A stretch of DNA of 48,200 nucleotides from Planktomarina sp. (lineage in GTDB: Bacteria; Pseudomonadota; Alphaproteobacteria; Rhodobacterales; Rhodobacteraceae): assembly GCA_020630015.1 (NCBI GenBank), contig JAHDCF010000017.1, positions 1 to 48,200 of the forward strand, read 5' to 3'. Within the stretch, counting starts at the first letter, position 1. The number at the start of each line of letters is the position of its first letter. A program made the position numbers and the translations under genes. Shown here one piece after another: positions 7,404-15,498 of the stretch. Under the pieces are notes generated by a model. That model worked only from the letters and a program-made list of their open reading frames with translations, was not told the DNA's origin and searched no databases.

Positions 7404-8447
7404 CTATTCTGGCCCTTCTGACAAGATGATCATGACACGGGAATTGGCATCCATCCCCAGTTCAGATGCATTTGCAACCAAGGCACCTGCCAGCCCACCT
7501 GCACCCGATGGAGTGGAGGGCATATTGTATTTTGCGGCTGCTTGTGCACCGGCTTTGCCTTCATCCTCTGATATCAGCATGAAACCATCGGCGTCACGGG
7601 CCAATCCCTTCAGGGCGATCAGCGAAGCCTCTTTGCAATCCAGTCGTCCCATGCAGCTGTCACCCCCAGTGGTGGTGACAAAATCACCGGCCTTGATGCA
7701 TTCGAACAGGGCGGGTGCCATGTCGGGTTCAACCACGGTGATATGCGGCGCATCACCCCAAATTTTGCGTGCCATTGCCGCGGCGGCACCGGCCAATCCG
7801 CCCACGCCGGCCTGCAAAAAGATATGGGTGGGCGCCCTGTCCATTTGGGTTTCTGCCTCGGCCATAAAGGCGGTGTAGCCTTCCATCAAACGGTGGGGAA
7901 TTTCTGTATATCCCGGCCACGACGTGTCAGACAGGATTGTCCAACCGTTGGCCTTTGCATCCTCCATGGCGGCGTTCAAACTGGCGGTGTAATCGTCACC
8001 TCGTCTGACGACCGTTGCCCCCAAATCGCGCAGGCGTACGGCAAAGGCCTCTGGCACTGTTTCAGAGATATAGATCGCGGCCTTCGCGCCAAAGGCTTTG
8101 GCCCCTGCCGCAATGCTGAGCCCGTGGTTGCCCGCGGTGGAGGAGGCATAGGTGATTTGCGAAACATCAGCTTTGTCCACGCAGGCCGCATGGGCAATGA
8201 CATAAGCCGCACCAAGGGCCTTGAAGCTTCCTAATCCCATGCGTTGCCGTTCGTCTTTGATGATGACTTCACCAACACCCATGTCTTGGGCCAATTCTTC
8301 AGATTTCACCGTGGGAGTTGGGCCGGCATCTGGACATCGATCCAACAGCGTTTGAACGGCATTTGCATTTGTGGATGGGGCGGGAATGTCGCGCAGGATC
8401 TGAACGTCAAGTCCCGGGCCGCGATATGGGTTGTTTAAATAGGTCAT
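7404..8447 (-). CDS. PLP-dependent fold type II lyase, diaminopropionate ammonia-lyase-like
   Basis: Predicted PLP enzyme, 347 aa, of the tryptophan-synthase-beta fold. The Schiff-base lysine is Lys76 in GLGSFKALGAAY, a motif characteristic of 2,3-diaminopropionate ammonia-lyase. Asn107 (TAGNHG) and the phosphate-binding glycine loop (LQAGVGGLAG) are also present. Likely chemistry is alpha,beta-elimination of a beta-substituted amino acid to a keto acid plus ammonia. It is shorter than typical DpaL (~400 aa), so substrate identity is open. I start at ATG 8447 (MTYLNNPYRG); an upstream in-frame TTG at 8483 would add 12 residues. It is the first gene of the minus-strand operon and diverges from the DUF1989 gene. 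Confidence 0.75.
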   Translation of the reverse strand: MTYLNNPYRGPGLDVQILRDIPAPSTNANAVQTLLDRCPDAGPTPTVKSEELAQDMGVGEVIIKDERQRMGLGSFKALGAAYVIAHAACVDKADVSQITYASSTAGNHGLSIAAGAKAFGAKAAIYISETVPEAFAVRLRDLGATVVRRGDDYTASLNAAMEDAKANGWTILSDTSWPGYTEIPHRLMEGYTAFMAEAETQMDRAPTHIFLQAGVGGLAGAAAAMARKIWGDAPHITVVEPDMAPALFECIKAGDFVTTTGGDSCMGRLDCKEASLIALKGLARDADGFMLISEDEGKAGAQAAAKYNMPSTPSGAGGLAGALVANASELGMDANSRVMIILSEGPE

Positions 8448-8551
8448 GTCCGCACCAAATCCGGCTTGTGGCCCATGGGTCAAGCCTTAAGTTTGTTGAC
8501 ACATCATCCAATGCGCATAAGCTGATCCGACTGCAAAGAAAGCGACATTTC

Positions 8552-9418
8552 ATGAAGTTGACACGCCCTCATCACACTGCCCCAACAGATGCTGATACAC
8601 GCCGATCCGTGCCCGTACGGGTGTGTTATCCCATCGCGGGCCTTCCGAGTCTGTTGCCTTCAAACGTTTCTGATATGCGTGCGGGGGCCTCTAAGGTGGA
8701 TGAGGTGTTGGTCGCCCCTCGTGAGGCTGGGTGCATCGATGTGCCCGCCGGGTCGTTTCTTCGCATTAGTAGTGTGGATGGGCCGCAAGTCGGGGATTTG
8801 AACCTTTGGAAAACGGACAATATTGCCGAACGGTTCTTTTCAGGAAAAACGCGCGCGTTATACGGCACCCATGTCAGCACCGGCGATACGTTATATTCAA
8901 ATCTTCCGTATATGCGGGCGTTGGCCACGATCACGGATGATAGCTTGGATTGGTATGGATACGATGCCGATGGGGGATCAGTTCATGATGTCATTGGAAC
9001 AAGATGCGACCCTTACACCGGGCGATTGTTATCGGGGGATGATTATCATCATTGTTGCCATTCAAATCTGACAAGGGCCTTGGCGGACCATGCCGGAATT
9101 CCAATCTCAGAGGCGGAACTGCACGTGCATGATGTATTGAATGTCTTCATGTTGACCGGGTTCACCCACGACACCCATCAATACTTTATGAAAGCCAGCC
9201 CCGTGCGCCCCGGGGATTATCTGGAATTTCTGGCCCATACAGATATCACAGCTGGTCTTTCGGCCTGTCCGGGCGGGGATTGCGGGGATGAGCATTCTTC
9301 GGATGTTGCTGCCTGTTTTCCGTTGCTTATGGAGGTTTATTCACCTGATCCTGAAGACATTGGTGAATTCACAGAAAGCCTGCCAAACCCCTATGATCGT
9401 AGCCACGGTCGTGGCTGA
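8552..9418 (+). CDS. DUF1989 / urea carboxylase-associated family protein
   Basis: Predicted cytosolic protein, 288 aa, of the DUF1989 family, often named urea-carboxylase-associated protein or treated as a distant aminomethyltransferase relative. Cys/His-rich motifs typical of the family are seen: GTRCDPY (Cys152), YHHCCHSN (166-172) and ACPGGDCG (Cys239, Cys244), probably binding a metal. ATG 8552 is chosen because family similarity begins shortly after it; the open frame extends upstream but over the divergent PLP gene. The ~100-base divergent gap with the PLP/M24/racemase operon suggests shared control and a shared nitrogen-compound pathway. Exact function unknown. Confidence 0.75.
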   Translation: MKLTRPHHTAPTDADTRRSVPVRVCYPIAGLPSLLPSNVSDMRAGASKVDEVLVAPREAGCIDVPAGSFLRISSVDGPQVGDLNLWKTDNIAERFFSGKTRALYGTHVSTGDTLYSNLPYMRALATITDDSLDWYGYDADGGSVHDVIGTRCDPYTGRLLSGDDYHHCCHSNLTRALADHAGIPISEAELHVHDVLNVFMLTGFTHDTHQYFMKASPVRPGDYLEFLAHTDITAGLSACPGGDCGDEHSSDVAACFPLLMEVYSPDPEDIGEFTESLPNPYDRSHGRG

Positions 9419-9553
9419 TTGTAGCCTTTAAAACCGATTCGAAATTAAAAGAGTTTTCACGATTGAAATACTACCTAAGGGTGTTTTTTCAGACGTGACT
9501 TTCTTCCATAAGTGGCGATTCCAAAACAATATCGGCGGAAATCCACGAATGTA

Positions 9554-9583
9554 TTGACTTCGTAAACAATGGCTTGCTGTAAA
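9554..9583 (+). promoter_or_regulatory. Candidate sigma-70 promoter of the RTX gene
   Basis: TTGACT (9554-9559) and TGTAAA (9578-9583) are separated by 18 bases inside the AT-rich 212-base gap (9419-9630) between the DUF1989 and RTX genes. The match to consensus is moderate. Nothing else was recognised in this gap. Confidence 0.35.
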
Positions 9584-9630
9584 TGTTCGATTGGTTATCC
9601 ATTTGTTAAAGAGTGTGTTAGGTGTAACCC

Positions 9631-10632
9631 ATGGATTTTGTATTTTTGCCCGTCATGTTGGGCGTCGCACTATTGCTTGCGTTGGTGGACGATGGCGGGA
9701 ACGATGCGGCTTCGCCTGCCCAAGAGGATGTCGTCGACGACGAACCACCAGCAGGTCCAGATACAACTCCCGTTTTGGCAAATGACCAAGTCTCCTACAC
9801 TGGCAATAATTTTGCAGAAACCGTTACGGGAAATGCCTTGGCCAATGACATTGATGCCAAGGGCAACAATGACAAAATCTTGGGCAAAGCGGGAAATGAC
9901 ACACTTTTGGGTGATGCTGGCATCGACATTTTGTCGGGCAATTCTGATGATGATGAAATCTATGGCGGCGCTTGGGATGACGCGATTGGCGGCGGTGCGG
10001 GTAATGACAACCTGAATGGCGACAACGGTTCTGACACGATCTTTGGCGGTTCGGGGTATGATGAAATCGACGGAGGTTCCCAGTCTGATCTACTGGTTGG
10101 GGAACTGGGCGATGATACGCTGGTTGGCGGATCGGGCGCTGATATCTTGATTGGCGGAACATGGGATTTGCCGCTGGCGGATGATCAAGCCAAGGAAGAT
10201 GCCTTCGGAGAATACCGCCTGTCAGTGCAGGAAAATGGCGGTGAAAATGCGAACCCCTTGATCCGCACAGCAGATTTTTCAAATATCAGTCAATCGGGCG
10301 ATGGTTCCGACGTTTTGATCGGCGGGGATGGAAACGACGCCTTGTTCCTTGGCAACCACGACACCGGTGTTGGGGGCCGCGGCGACGATATCTTTGTTGT
10401 TTTGGAAGGCGGCAGTGGGTCAGCCCTGATCAAAGATTTCAACTTTGGCAAAGACAAGTTGTTCATTCAATATTTCGAAGTTCTGAACCCACTGGGGCCG
10501 CCGGAGGTTGAAATTCGAAATGCTGGGCCGGACGCCATTGTTTTGGTCGATGGTGATATTGTTGCGCGCATGGAAGACGGGGCAGGAAAGGTTGCTGCCT
10601 CTGATTTGGGTCTTTTCGCGATCTCAAGCTGA
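9631..10632 (+). CDS. RTX (hemolysin-type calcium-binding repeat) protein
   Basis: Probable secreted or surface protein, 333 aa. Residues ~4-20 are hydrophobic (FLPVMLGVALLLALV) and are followed by an acidic linker. From about residue 85 to 175 there are consecutive nonapeptides of the type GGxGxDxLx (GKAGNDTLLGDAGIDIL, GGSGYDEIDGG, GGSGADILIGG), with a second block near SGDGSDVLIGGDGNDAL. These fold into a calcium-binding beta-roll and are usually exported by type I secretion through an uncleaved C-terminal signal. No enzymatic domain or T1SS gene is visible nearby. The 3' end overlaps the convergent formylglycine-generating-enzyme gene by 9 bases. Function beyond Ca2+ binding is unknown. 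Confidence 0.8.
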   Translation: MDFVFLPVMLGVALLLALVDDGGNDAASPAQEDVVDDEPPAGPDTTPVLANDQVSYTGNNFAETVTGNALANDIDAKGNNDKILGKAGNDTLLGDAGIDILSGNSDDDEIYGGAWDDAIGGGAGNDNLNGDNGSDTIFGGSGYDEIDGGSQSDLLVGELGDDTLVGGSGADILIGGTWDLPLADDQAKEDAFGEYRLSVQENGGENANPLIRTADFSNISQSGDGSDVLIGGDGNDALFLGNHDTGVGGRGDDIFVVLEGGSGSALIKDFNFGKDKLFIQYFEVLNPLGPPEVEIRNAGPDAIVLVDGDIVARMEDGAGKVAASDLGLFAISS

Positions 10633-11553
10633 TGTATCAAATGCCACCCGAAACCCGGTGTGGGAGGTACTGCTGTCGGGTGTATTCCCCGTGCGCGCGG
10701 CGATGCGATACCGCGTGCAATAACTTTCGTGGCACAAAAAGCTGCCACCTTTGATCAGTTTATGATGACGCATTGCTTTGGCATGTGCTTTGCCGGCCTT
10801 TGACAGCGATCGATTTCGGAAATCTTCGGCACACCATTCCCAGACATTTCCAACCATATTGAACAATCCAAACCCATTGGGCAAATAGGATGTCACCGGG
10901 GCAGGGCCTGCAAATCCATCTGCACCCGTATCAACATGGGGGAAGTCCCCTTGCCAGATGTTGCAGGGAAAATGGTCTGTGTCGTCGGGGGCTTGATCCC
11001 CCCACGGGTATGTCACATCGCCAAGACCGCCACGGGCCGCGTGTTCCCATTCTGGTTCTGTGGGCAATCGTCCGCCAACCCAATTGGCGAAGGCACGTGC
11101 ATCGTTCCACGACACATGGGTGACTGGAAGATTTGGATCACATGCATCCCCGCCATATGGCCCAAAAGGTGTGCGCCAATTGGCCCCTTCAACCCGCCGC
11201 CACCATTCGGCCCCAACAATCCCGTCGGTATGGCCGGTTTCCTTTGGGACATGGGCATGAAAGACAAAAGACCAGCCAAATATTTCCGCATCGGTCTGAA
11301 ACCCGGTTTGGCTGACAAAGTTCTGAAAATCCAGATTTGACACGGCTGTTTTGCCCAAGGCAAAGGGTTTCACCCGCACGGTGCGTTGTGGCCCTTCGCC
11401 ATCCACTTTGATCATAGGCCGGTTGGTGCCAACCAAGGCTTTTCCACCGGGAATATTAATGACATCCCCCAGATACGACCCATGGCCAGAAATCGGGGGA
11501 TGAACCTGCGTGGTCCCCCCGCGTGGGGGCGCGCAACATGATTTGCCGTCCAA
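10624..11553 (-). CDS. Formylglycine-generating enzyme (SUMF1/FGE family)
   Basis: Copper-dependent oxidase that converts a Cys in CxPxR of type I sulfatases to formylglycine. The 309-aa protein has the full FGE-sulfatase domain: an early PGG..VGT segment, THVSWNDARAFANWVG, LPTEPEWEHAARGG, and the active-site pair Cys274/Cys279 in GGSFLCHESYCTRYR, the spacing found in true FGEs and lacking in many look-alike proteins. The only in-frame start is TTG 11553 (MDGKSCCAPP), preceded by AAAGGCG; an in-frame stop lies about 33 bases upstream. No sulfatase gene lies in the window, so its client must be encoded elsewhere. Confidence 0.88.
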   Translation of the reverse strand: MDGKSCCAPPRGGTTQVHPPISGHGSYLGDVINIPGGKALVGTNRPMIKVDGEGPQRTVRVKPFALGKTAVSNLDFQNFVSQTGFQTDAEIFGWSFVFHAHVPKETGHTDGIVGAEWWRRVEGANWRTPFGPYGGDACDPNLPVTHVSWNDARAFANWVGGRLPTEPEWEHAARGGLGDVTYPWGDQAPDDTDHFPCNIWQGDFPHVDTGADGFAGPAPVTSYLPNGFGLFNMVGNVWEWCAEDFRNRSLSKAGKAHAKAMRHHKLIKGGSFLCHESYCTRYRIAARTGNTPDSSTSHTGFRVAFDTSA

Positions 11554-11653
11554 GAATGCGCCTTTCAGTTTGGGTCGTTTCGTTCAGGATATCCAAGGTC
11601 GAAGTGTACGTCATCCCCAGAAAACAGGCGCAGGACGCAGGCGCATTAATCGT

Positions 11654-12352
11654 TCAAACGCTGCGGGTAAGACCCCCATCAACACGTAGATTTTGCCCAG
11701 TGATGTAACTGGATCTTTCAGACGCCAAAAAGACAATCGCCTCGGACAGTTCGCGCACATCTGCATAACGTTCCATGGGGATGCGATCGACCCGATCCTG
11801 CTTTTCCGGAAGGGAATTGATGAAGCCCGGTAAAATATTGTTCATGCGCACGCGGTCTTGTGCGTTTTGATCGGCGAAAAGCTTGGTGAAACCCGCCAAC
11901 CCGGCGCGGAACACGGCCGATGTTGGAAAATCTGGATCAGGTTCAAATGCCGCAAAGGTTGAGATATTCACAATGGAACCAATACCTTGATCCAGCATGA
12001 TCGGGGTGACCAAACGGGCCATTCGAATGACATTCAACAGGTAATAATCCATGCCGAGGTGCCAGTCTTCATCAGTGATTTCAAGAATGTCGCCCTTTGG
12101 CCCATGACCTGTGTTATTGATCACGGCATCGATGCGCCCAAATCTGTTCATTGTTGCATCAACAAAGGCCTTTAGATCATTTGGGTTCAGTACCGATCCA
12201 GTGAAGCCAAGACCGCCCAATCCTTCACCCACGGCTTTTCCTTTGCCCGAAGATGACATGACAGCAACGTCAAACCCATCTTCATTCAAGGCCCGTGCCG
12301 CATCAGCGCCGATGCCACTGCCACCGCCGACAATCATTGCAACTTTGGTCAT
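11654..12352 (-). CDS. Atypical short-chain dehydrogenase/reductase lacking YxxxK
   Basis: Rossmann-fold SDR, 232 aa, with nucleotide-binding GGGSGIG at 9-15, NNTG at 79-82, the Ser131 of NIST, and the C-terminal ITGQNLRVDGG. The usual catalytic Tyr and Lys are missing: aligning AGLAGFTK with the normal region puts Ser145 at the Tyr and Arg149 at the Lys position. It may therefore use different chemistry or act only as a binding protein. ATG 12352 is preceded by GGAAGAG; an upstream in-frame ATG would overlap the previous gene and has no support. It lies 19 bases after the old-yellow-enzyme stop and probably closes the LysR-hyuAB operon. Confidence 0.75.
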   Translation of the reverse strand: MTKVAMIVGGGSGIGADAARALNEDGFDVAVMSSSGKGKAVGEGLGGLGFTGSVLNPNDLKAFVDATMNRFGRIDAVINNTGHGPKGDILEITDEDWHLGMDYYLLNVIRMARLVTPIMLDQGIGSIVNISTFAAFEPDPDFPTSAVFRAGLAGFTKLFADQNAQDRVRMNNILPGFINSLPEKQDRVDRIPMERYADVRELSEAIVFLASERSSYITGQNLRVDGGLTRSV

Positions 12353-12371
12353 GATACTCTCTTCCTTCGAT

Positions 12372-13460
12372 TTATCCGATGAATGTGCCAAGCTGGGTCG
12401 GCAAAAACGACTTGGCATCAACCCCCAACGATTGCGCCGCGCGCAAAGGCCAATAAGGATCGCGCATCATTTCACGGGCCAGTAGAGCAATGTCTGCGGT
12501 GCCGTTGGCAATGATGTCTTCGGCCTGTTGCGCCTCTGTGATGTAGCCGACAGCCATAACAGGCATGTCTGCCGCTTTGCGCAAGTCACCGGCCAGGCCC
12601 ACTTGATCGGCGGTACGTGTGCCCATAGATGATCGCGACGCAGGGGTTGCACCGCCCCCAGAACAATCAACGATGTCCACGCCGCGGTCTTTCAACCATT
12701 TTGCCATCTGAATGTTGTCTTCGATGGTTAAGCCCCCATCAACCCAATCCACGACCGAAAGCCGAACCGCCAGTGGTAGGTTTTCGGGCCAAACAGCGCG
12801 AACACGATCAACGATTTCCAGCATCATGCGCGCGCGCCCAGCAAGGTTACCGCCGTATTCATCTGTGCGCGTATTCACGAGATGAGAAAAGAAACTGTGC
12901 AACAAATACCCATGCGCCCCGTGAATTTCGAGCATCTGATACCCGGCGTCCAATGCCAGTTTTGTAGACGCCACAAAATCGCTTTGCACCTTTTCGATGT
13001 CGTCTTTTGTCATGGCCGACGGCGTTTTCCAAAGGCGTTTTCCATCCGGATCAAAGACCTCTCCAGTTGGCCCTTTGGTGGGCCAACCGCCATCTTCATC
13101 AGAAAGATGGTCGCCACTTTTCCAAGGTGCTGAGGCAGATCCTTTCCGACCGGCGTGCCCGATTTGAATACCCGCAACAGCCCCCTGAGATTTGATGAAA
13201 TCGTTAATGGGGCGAAGGGCATCAACCTGCGTTTCGTTCCACAAGCCAGCACAATCAGGTGTGATCCGGCCTTCTGGTGAAATTGCTGTGGCTTCCGCAA
13301 TAATCAATCCGGCACCACCCACAGCGCGCGATCCAAGGTGCACCATGTGCCAAGGCTGCGCCACACCATCAATGGATGAATATTGGCACATGGGTGACAC
13401 GCCAATGCGGTTGCGCAAGGTGATGTCTTTAATCTTGAGGGGGGTGAAAAGGGCTGACAT
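12372..13460 (-). CDS. NADH:flavin oxidoreductase, old yellow enzyme family (YqjM-like)
   Basis: FMN-dependent ene-reductase, 362 aa, (beta/alpha)8 barrel. It shows YqjM-class features: Cys25 and Tyr27 in SPMCQYS near the flavin, and the substrate-activating His180/His183 with Tyr185 in IHGAHGY. The C-terminal phosphate site is near MAVGYITEAQQAEDIIANG. It would reduce an activated C=C bond or oxidise an amine-derived intermediate. Its ATG overlaps the stop of the epimerase gene by one base (TAATG), so it is co-translated with it. The in vivo substrate is unknown. Confidence 0.8.
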   Translation of the reverse strand: MSALFTPLKIKDITLRNRIGVSPMCQYSSIDGVAQPWHMVHLGSRAVGGAGLIIAEATAISPEGRITPDCAGLWNETQVDALRPINDFIKSQGAVAGIQIGHAGRKGSASAPWKSGDHLSDEDGGWPTKGPTGEVFDPDGKRLWKTPSAMTKDDIEKVQSDFVASTKLALDAGYQMLEIHGAHGYLLHSFFSHLVNTRTDEYGGNLAGRARMMLEIVDRVRAVWPENLPLAVRLSVVDWVDGGLTIEDNIQMAKWLKDRGVDIVDCSGGGATPASRSSMGTRTADQVGLAGDLRKAADMPVMAVGYITEAQQAEDIIANGTADIALLAREMMRDPYWPLRAAQSLGVDAKSFLPTQLGTFIG

Positions 13461-14299
13461 TACTTCGCCTTTTCATCAACCGCGTTCATAAAGGCCAATC
13501 CCGATTGTCCCAGTTCAGTTTTGGCAAAGACCCCACCCAGCTTAACTTGTGCGGGATCTGTGCGATCGGGTGCCTCTGCATTGGCGAAGATTTCGGCTGC
13601 GTAATCTTCGGCATTGTCTTGTGGCTTGTATCCCAAATGGGCGGCCCCGGCATTGTTCAGGGCGGCGCGGGTGTTATTGGATATCCCATAAACCACGGTT
13701 ACATCCACCACCGGCGTTGTGATTGATGCCACAACCAAGCGGATCAAATCATCCACTGACAGCCACGCCTGCAACGAACGTGGCCCGTTAGGGGCAGCAC
13801 AGGAATAGATGCGCATGCAAACCGCTTCGATGCCTTCTTTGTTCCAATACAGTTTTGCACAATCTTCCGCGAAACACTTTGCCAACCCGTAATAGCTGTC
13901 TGGATTGTGGGCGGCATCTACGCCGATGTTGTCTGAAATTCGATGCAATCCAACCGCATGAATGGAGGAGGCATAGATCACGCGCCGCACCCCTTGGATG
14001 CGGGCCGCCTCCCATATGTTGAAAGACCCGATCAGGTTCGCGTGCAGAATTGCATTCCACGGCGCCTCGTCCCCGATGGCCCCAAAATGCACCACCATAT
14101 CGGCCCCTTCCAGCAAGGGCGTGACATCATCCAAAACCCCCAAATCAGCAACGACATAGGTTTCATTCGGGGCAAGATTATCAATGCTTTCGGCGATATC
14201 GGTTGAGACCAACTCATCACACATGCCCGCCAAGGTTTCACGCAGATACCCACCCAAACGTCCGGCAGCACCGGTTAAAACAAGTTTTTTCAGTTTCAT
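13460..14299 (-). CDS. NAD-dependent epimerase/dehydratase, uronate-dehydrogenase-like
   Basis: Extended SDR-type protein, 279 aa. TGAAGRLG at 9-16 is the NAD-binding loop, Ser111-Ser112 lies in YASSIHAVG, and Tyr137-Lys141 in YYGLAK is an intact YxxxK pair. The SSIHAVG and GLAKCFAEDCAKLYW segments resemble uronate dehydrogenase (Udh), which oxidises C1 of uronic acids to lactones, so oxidation of a cyclic hydroxy compound is plausible here. It starts one base inside the DAO gene's stop (TGATG) and ends one base inside the OYE start. No sugar-acid genes accompany it, so the uronate assignment is weak. Confidence 0.7.
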   Translation of the reverse strand: MKLKKLVLTGAAGRLGGYLRETLAGMCDELVSTDIAESIDNLAPNETYVVADLGVLDDVTPLLEGADMVVHFGAIGDEAPWNAILHANLIGSFNIWEAARIQGVRRVIYASSIHAVGLHRISDNIGVDAAHNPDSYYGLAKCFAEDCAKLYWNKEGIEAVCMRIYSCAAPNGPRSLQAWLSVDDLIRLVVASITTPVVDVTVVYGISNNTRAALNNAGAAHLGYKPQDNAEDYAAEIFANAEAPDRTDPAQVKLGGVFAKTELGQSGLAFMNAVDEKAK

Positions 14300-15498
14300 C
14301 AGATCACTGCCTTTTCGATTATGGGCCTGTTGGCCGGAATACGTTCAAAGTTAAAGGGTCGTAAGTCCAAGCTGCGATATTCGCCGAAGGTAATCCATTC
14401 TGCCGTGCCACGCCCCATGGCCGGGCTTTGTTGAAGCCCATGACCCGAAAACCCGTTTTGAAAGATAAAATTTTCCACCTCTGTGTGTGGCCCAAGAATG
14501 GCATTTTGATCGAAGGTATTGAACGCGTAATGCCCGGCCCATTCCGTGACGACTTTGATCGCCTCAAATTGCGGAATGCGGTTTGCGATGATCGGCCAGA
14601 CATGATTTTCCCAGCGGCCATGATCCATGTGAAAATCATCAAAGGCAACGGCTGGATCTGGATCCGCTGGGCATCCTGCAAGATATGTTTTTGGCCCGTC
14701 TTGGCGAAAGTGCACGCCTGAGGGGTCGATGGTTAGCGGCAATTCCATGTCCAAGGGTTTTTCCGCGCTGAAAATCCAAGTGAACCGTTTGCGCGGTTCT
14801 ACGGGCACATCAAGGCCGGCCATTTGCGCGGTTATTGCTGCACGCGGGCCTGATGCATTCACCACCATGCCACATGATATAACCTCGCCAGATGCAAGGG
14901 TTACGCTTTGCACGCGTGCGTTCGATACGGTGATGTCGACCACCTTGTTCGCAATGTATTCAACACCGCGATCCTGGGCTGAACGGCGCAACCAATCAAA
15001 CACGGTTCCACCATCCCAGTATCCTTCATCCTTTAGGTTAATGGATCCAAGGGCGATATCATCAACATTGTAGAACGGATATTTTTCTTTGATCTGGTCT
15101 GCCGTCAAAAGCTGGGTTTCAGCGCCTTCGGCCAGTTGCACCTTTTGGTTGTCCCGCAACGTGTCAGCAAAGCCGTCGTTGTCTGCCAAATACATGTAGC
15201 CATAGTTCTGAATATCCAGATCAGGCACGCGGTCATCTTGCATATAGCTGCGCAGGTTTTTGACAAAATCTGCCGCGAATTGGCTGATCTTTACGTTCAG
15301 CGGCGCCGAAAACTGCTGCCGCATGCAAGAATTGGTATGCGCCGTTGAGCAGAATTCGTATGATGGATCTTTTTCCACCACCAGTACTGATCCGTTGAAA
15401 TCGGGATTGTCCGTCAAAAACCAAGCCGTAGAGGATCCGTGGATCGCCCCACCGATGATCACCACGTCATAGCTGTTTTGTGTCGGCGTTTTGTCCAT
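14299..15498 (-). CDS. FAD-dependent oxidoreductase, DAO (glycine/D-amino acid oxidase) family
   Basis: Flavoenzyme, 399 aa, with the dinucleotide-binding motif VVIIGGAIHG (12-21) and a DAO-type substrate domain. HTNSCMRQQF sits where the FAD-attachment/active-site segment of sarcosine and dimethylglycine oxidases lies, and the C-terminal GFSGHGLQQSPAMG closes the FAD site. Likely reaction is oxidation of a secondary or N-methyl amine to an imine. It is a stand-alone DAO domain without the fused GcvT half found in dimethylglycine and sarcosine dehydrogenases; a separate GcvT-like gene is divergently encoded at 20334. Translationally coupled (TGATG) to hyuB upstream and to the epimerase downstream. 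Confidence 0.8.
   Translation of the reverse strand: MDKTPTQNSYDVVIIGGAIHGSSTAWFLTDNPDFNGSVLVVEKDPSYEFCSTAHTNSCMRQQFSAPLNVKISQFAADFVKNLRSYMQDDRVPDLDIQNYGYMYLADNDGFADTLRDNQKVQLAEGAETQLLTADQIKEKYPFYNVDDIALGSINLKDEGYWDGGTVFDWLRRSAQDRGVEYIANKVVDITVSNARVQSVTLASGEVISCGMVVNASGPRAAITAQMAGLDVPVEPRKRFTWIFSAEKPLDMELPLTIDPSGVHFRQDGPKTYLAGCPADPDPAVAFDDFHMDHGRWENHVWPIIANRIPQFEAIKVVTEWAGHYAFNTFDQNAILGPHTEVENFIFQNGFSGHGLQQSPAMGRGTAEWITFGEYRSLDLRPFNFERIPANRPIIEKAVI

Noticed and set aside
6946-7878. 310-codon open frame on the plus strand
   Set aside because: It lies opposite the M24 and PLP genes, which show complete family motifs; it has no recognisable motif or ribosome site.
5555-8447. Calling the PLP/M24/racemase operon an ectoine utilisation (eut/doe) cluster
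   Set aside because: There is no EutC-type cyclodeaminase or DoeB deacylase, the PLP enzyme is DpaL-like, and the M24 protein retains metal ligands.
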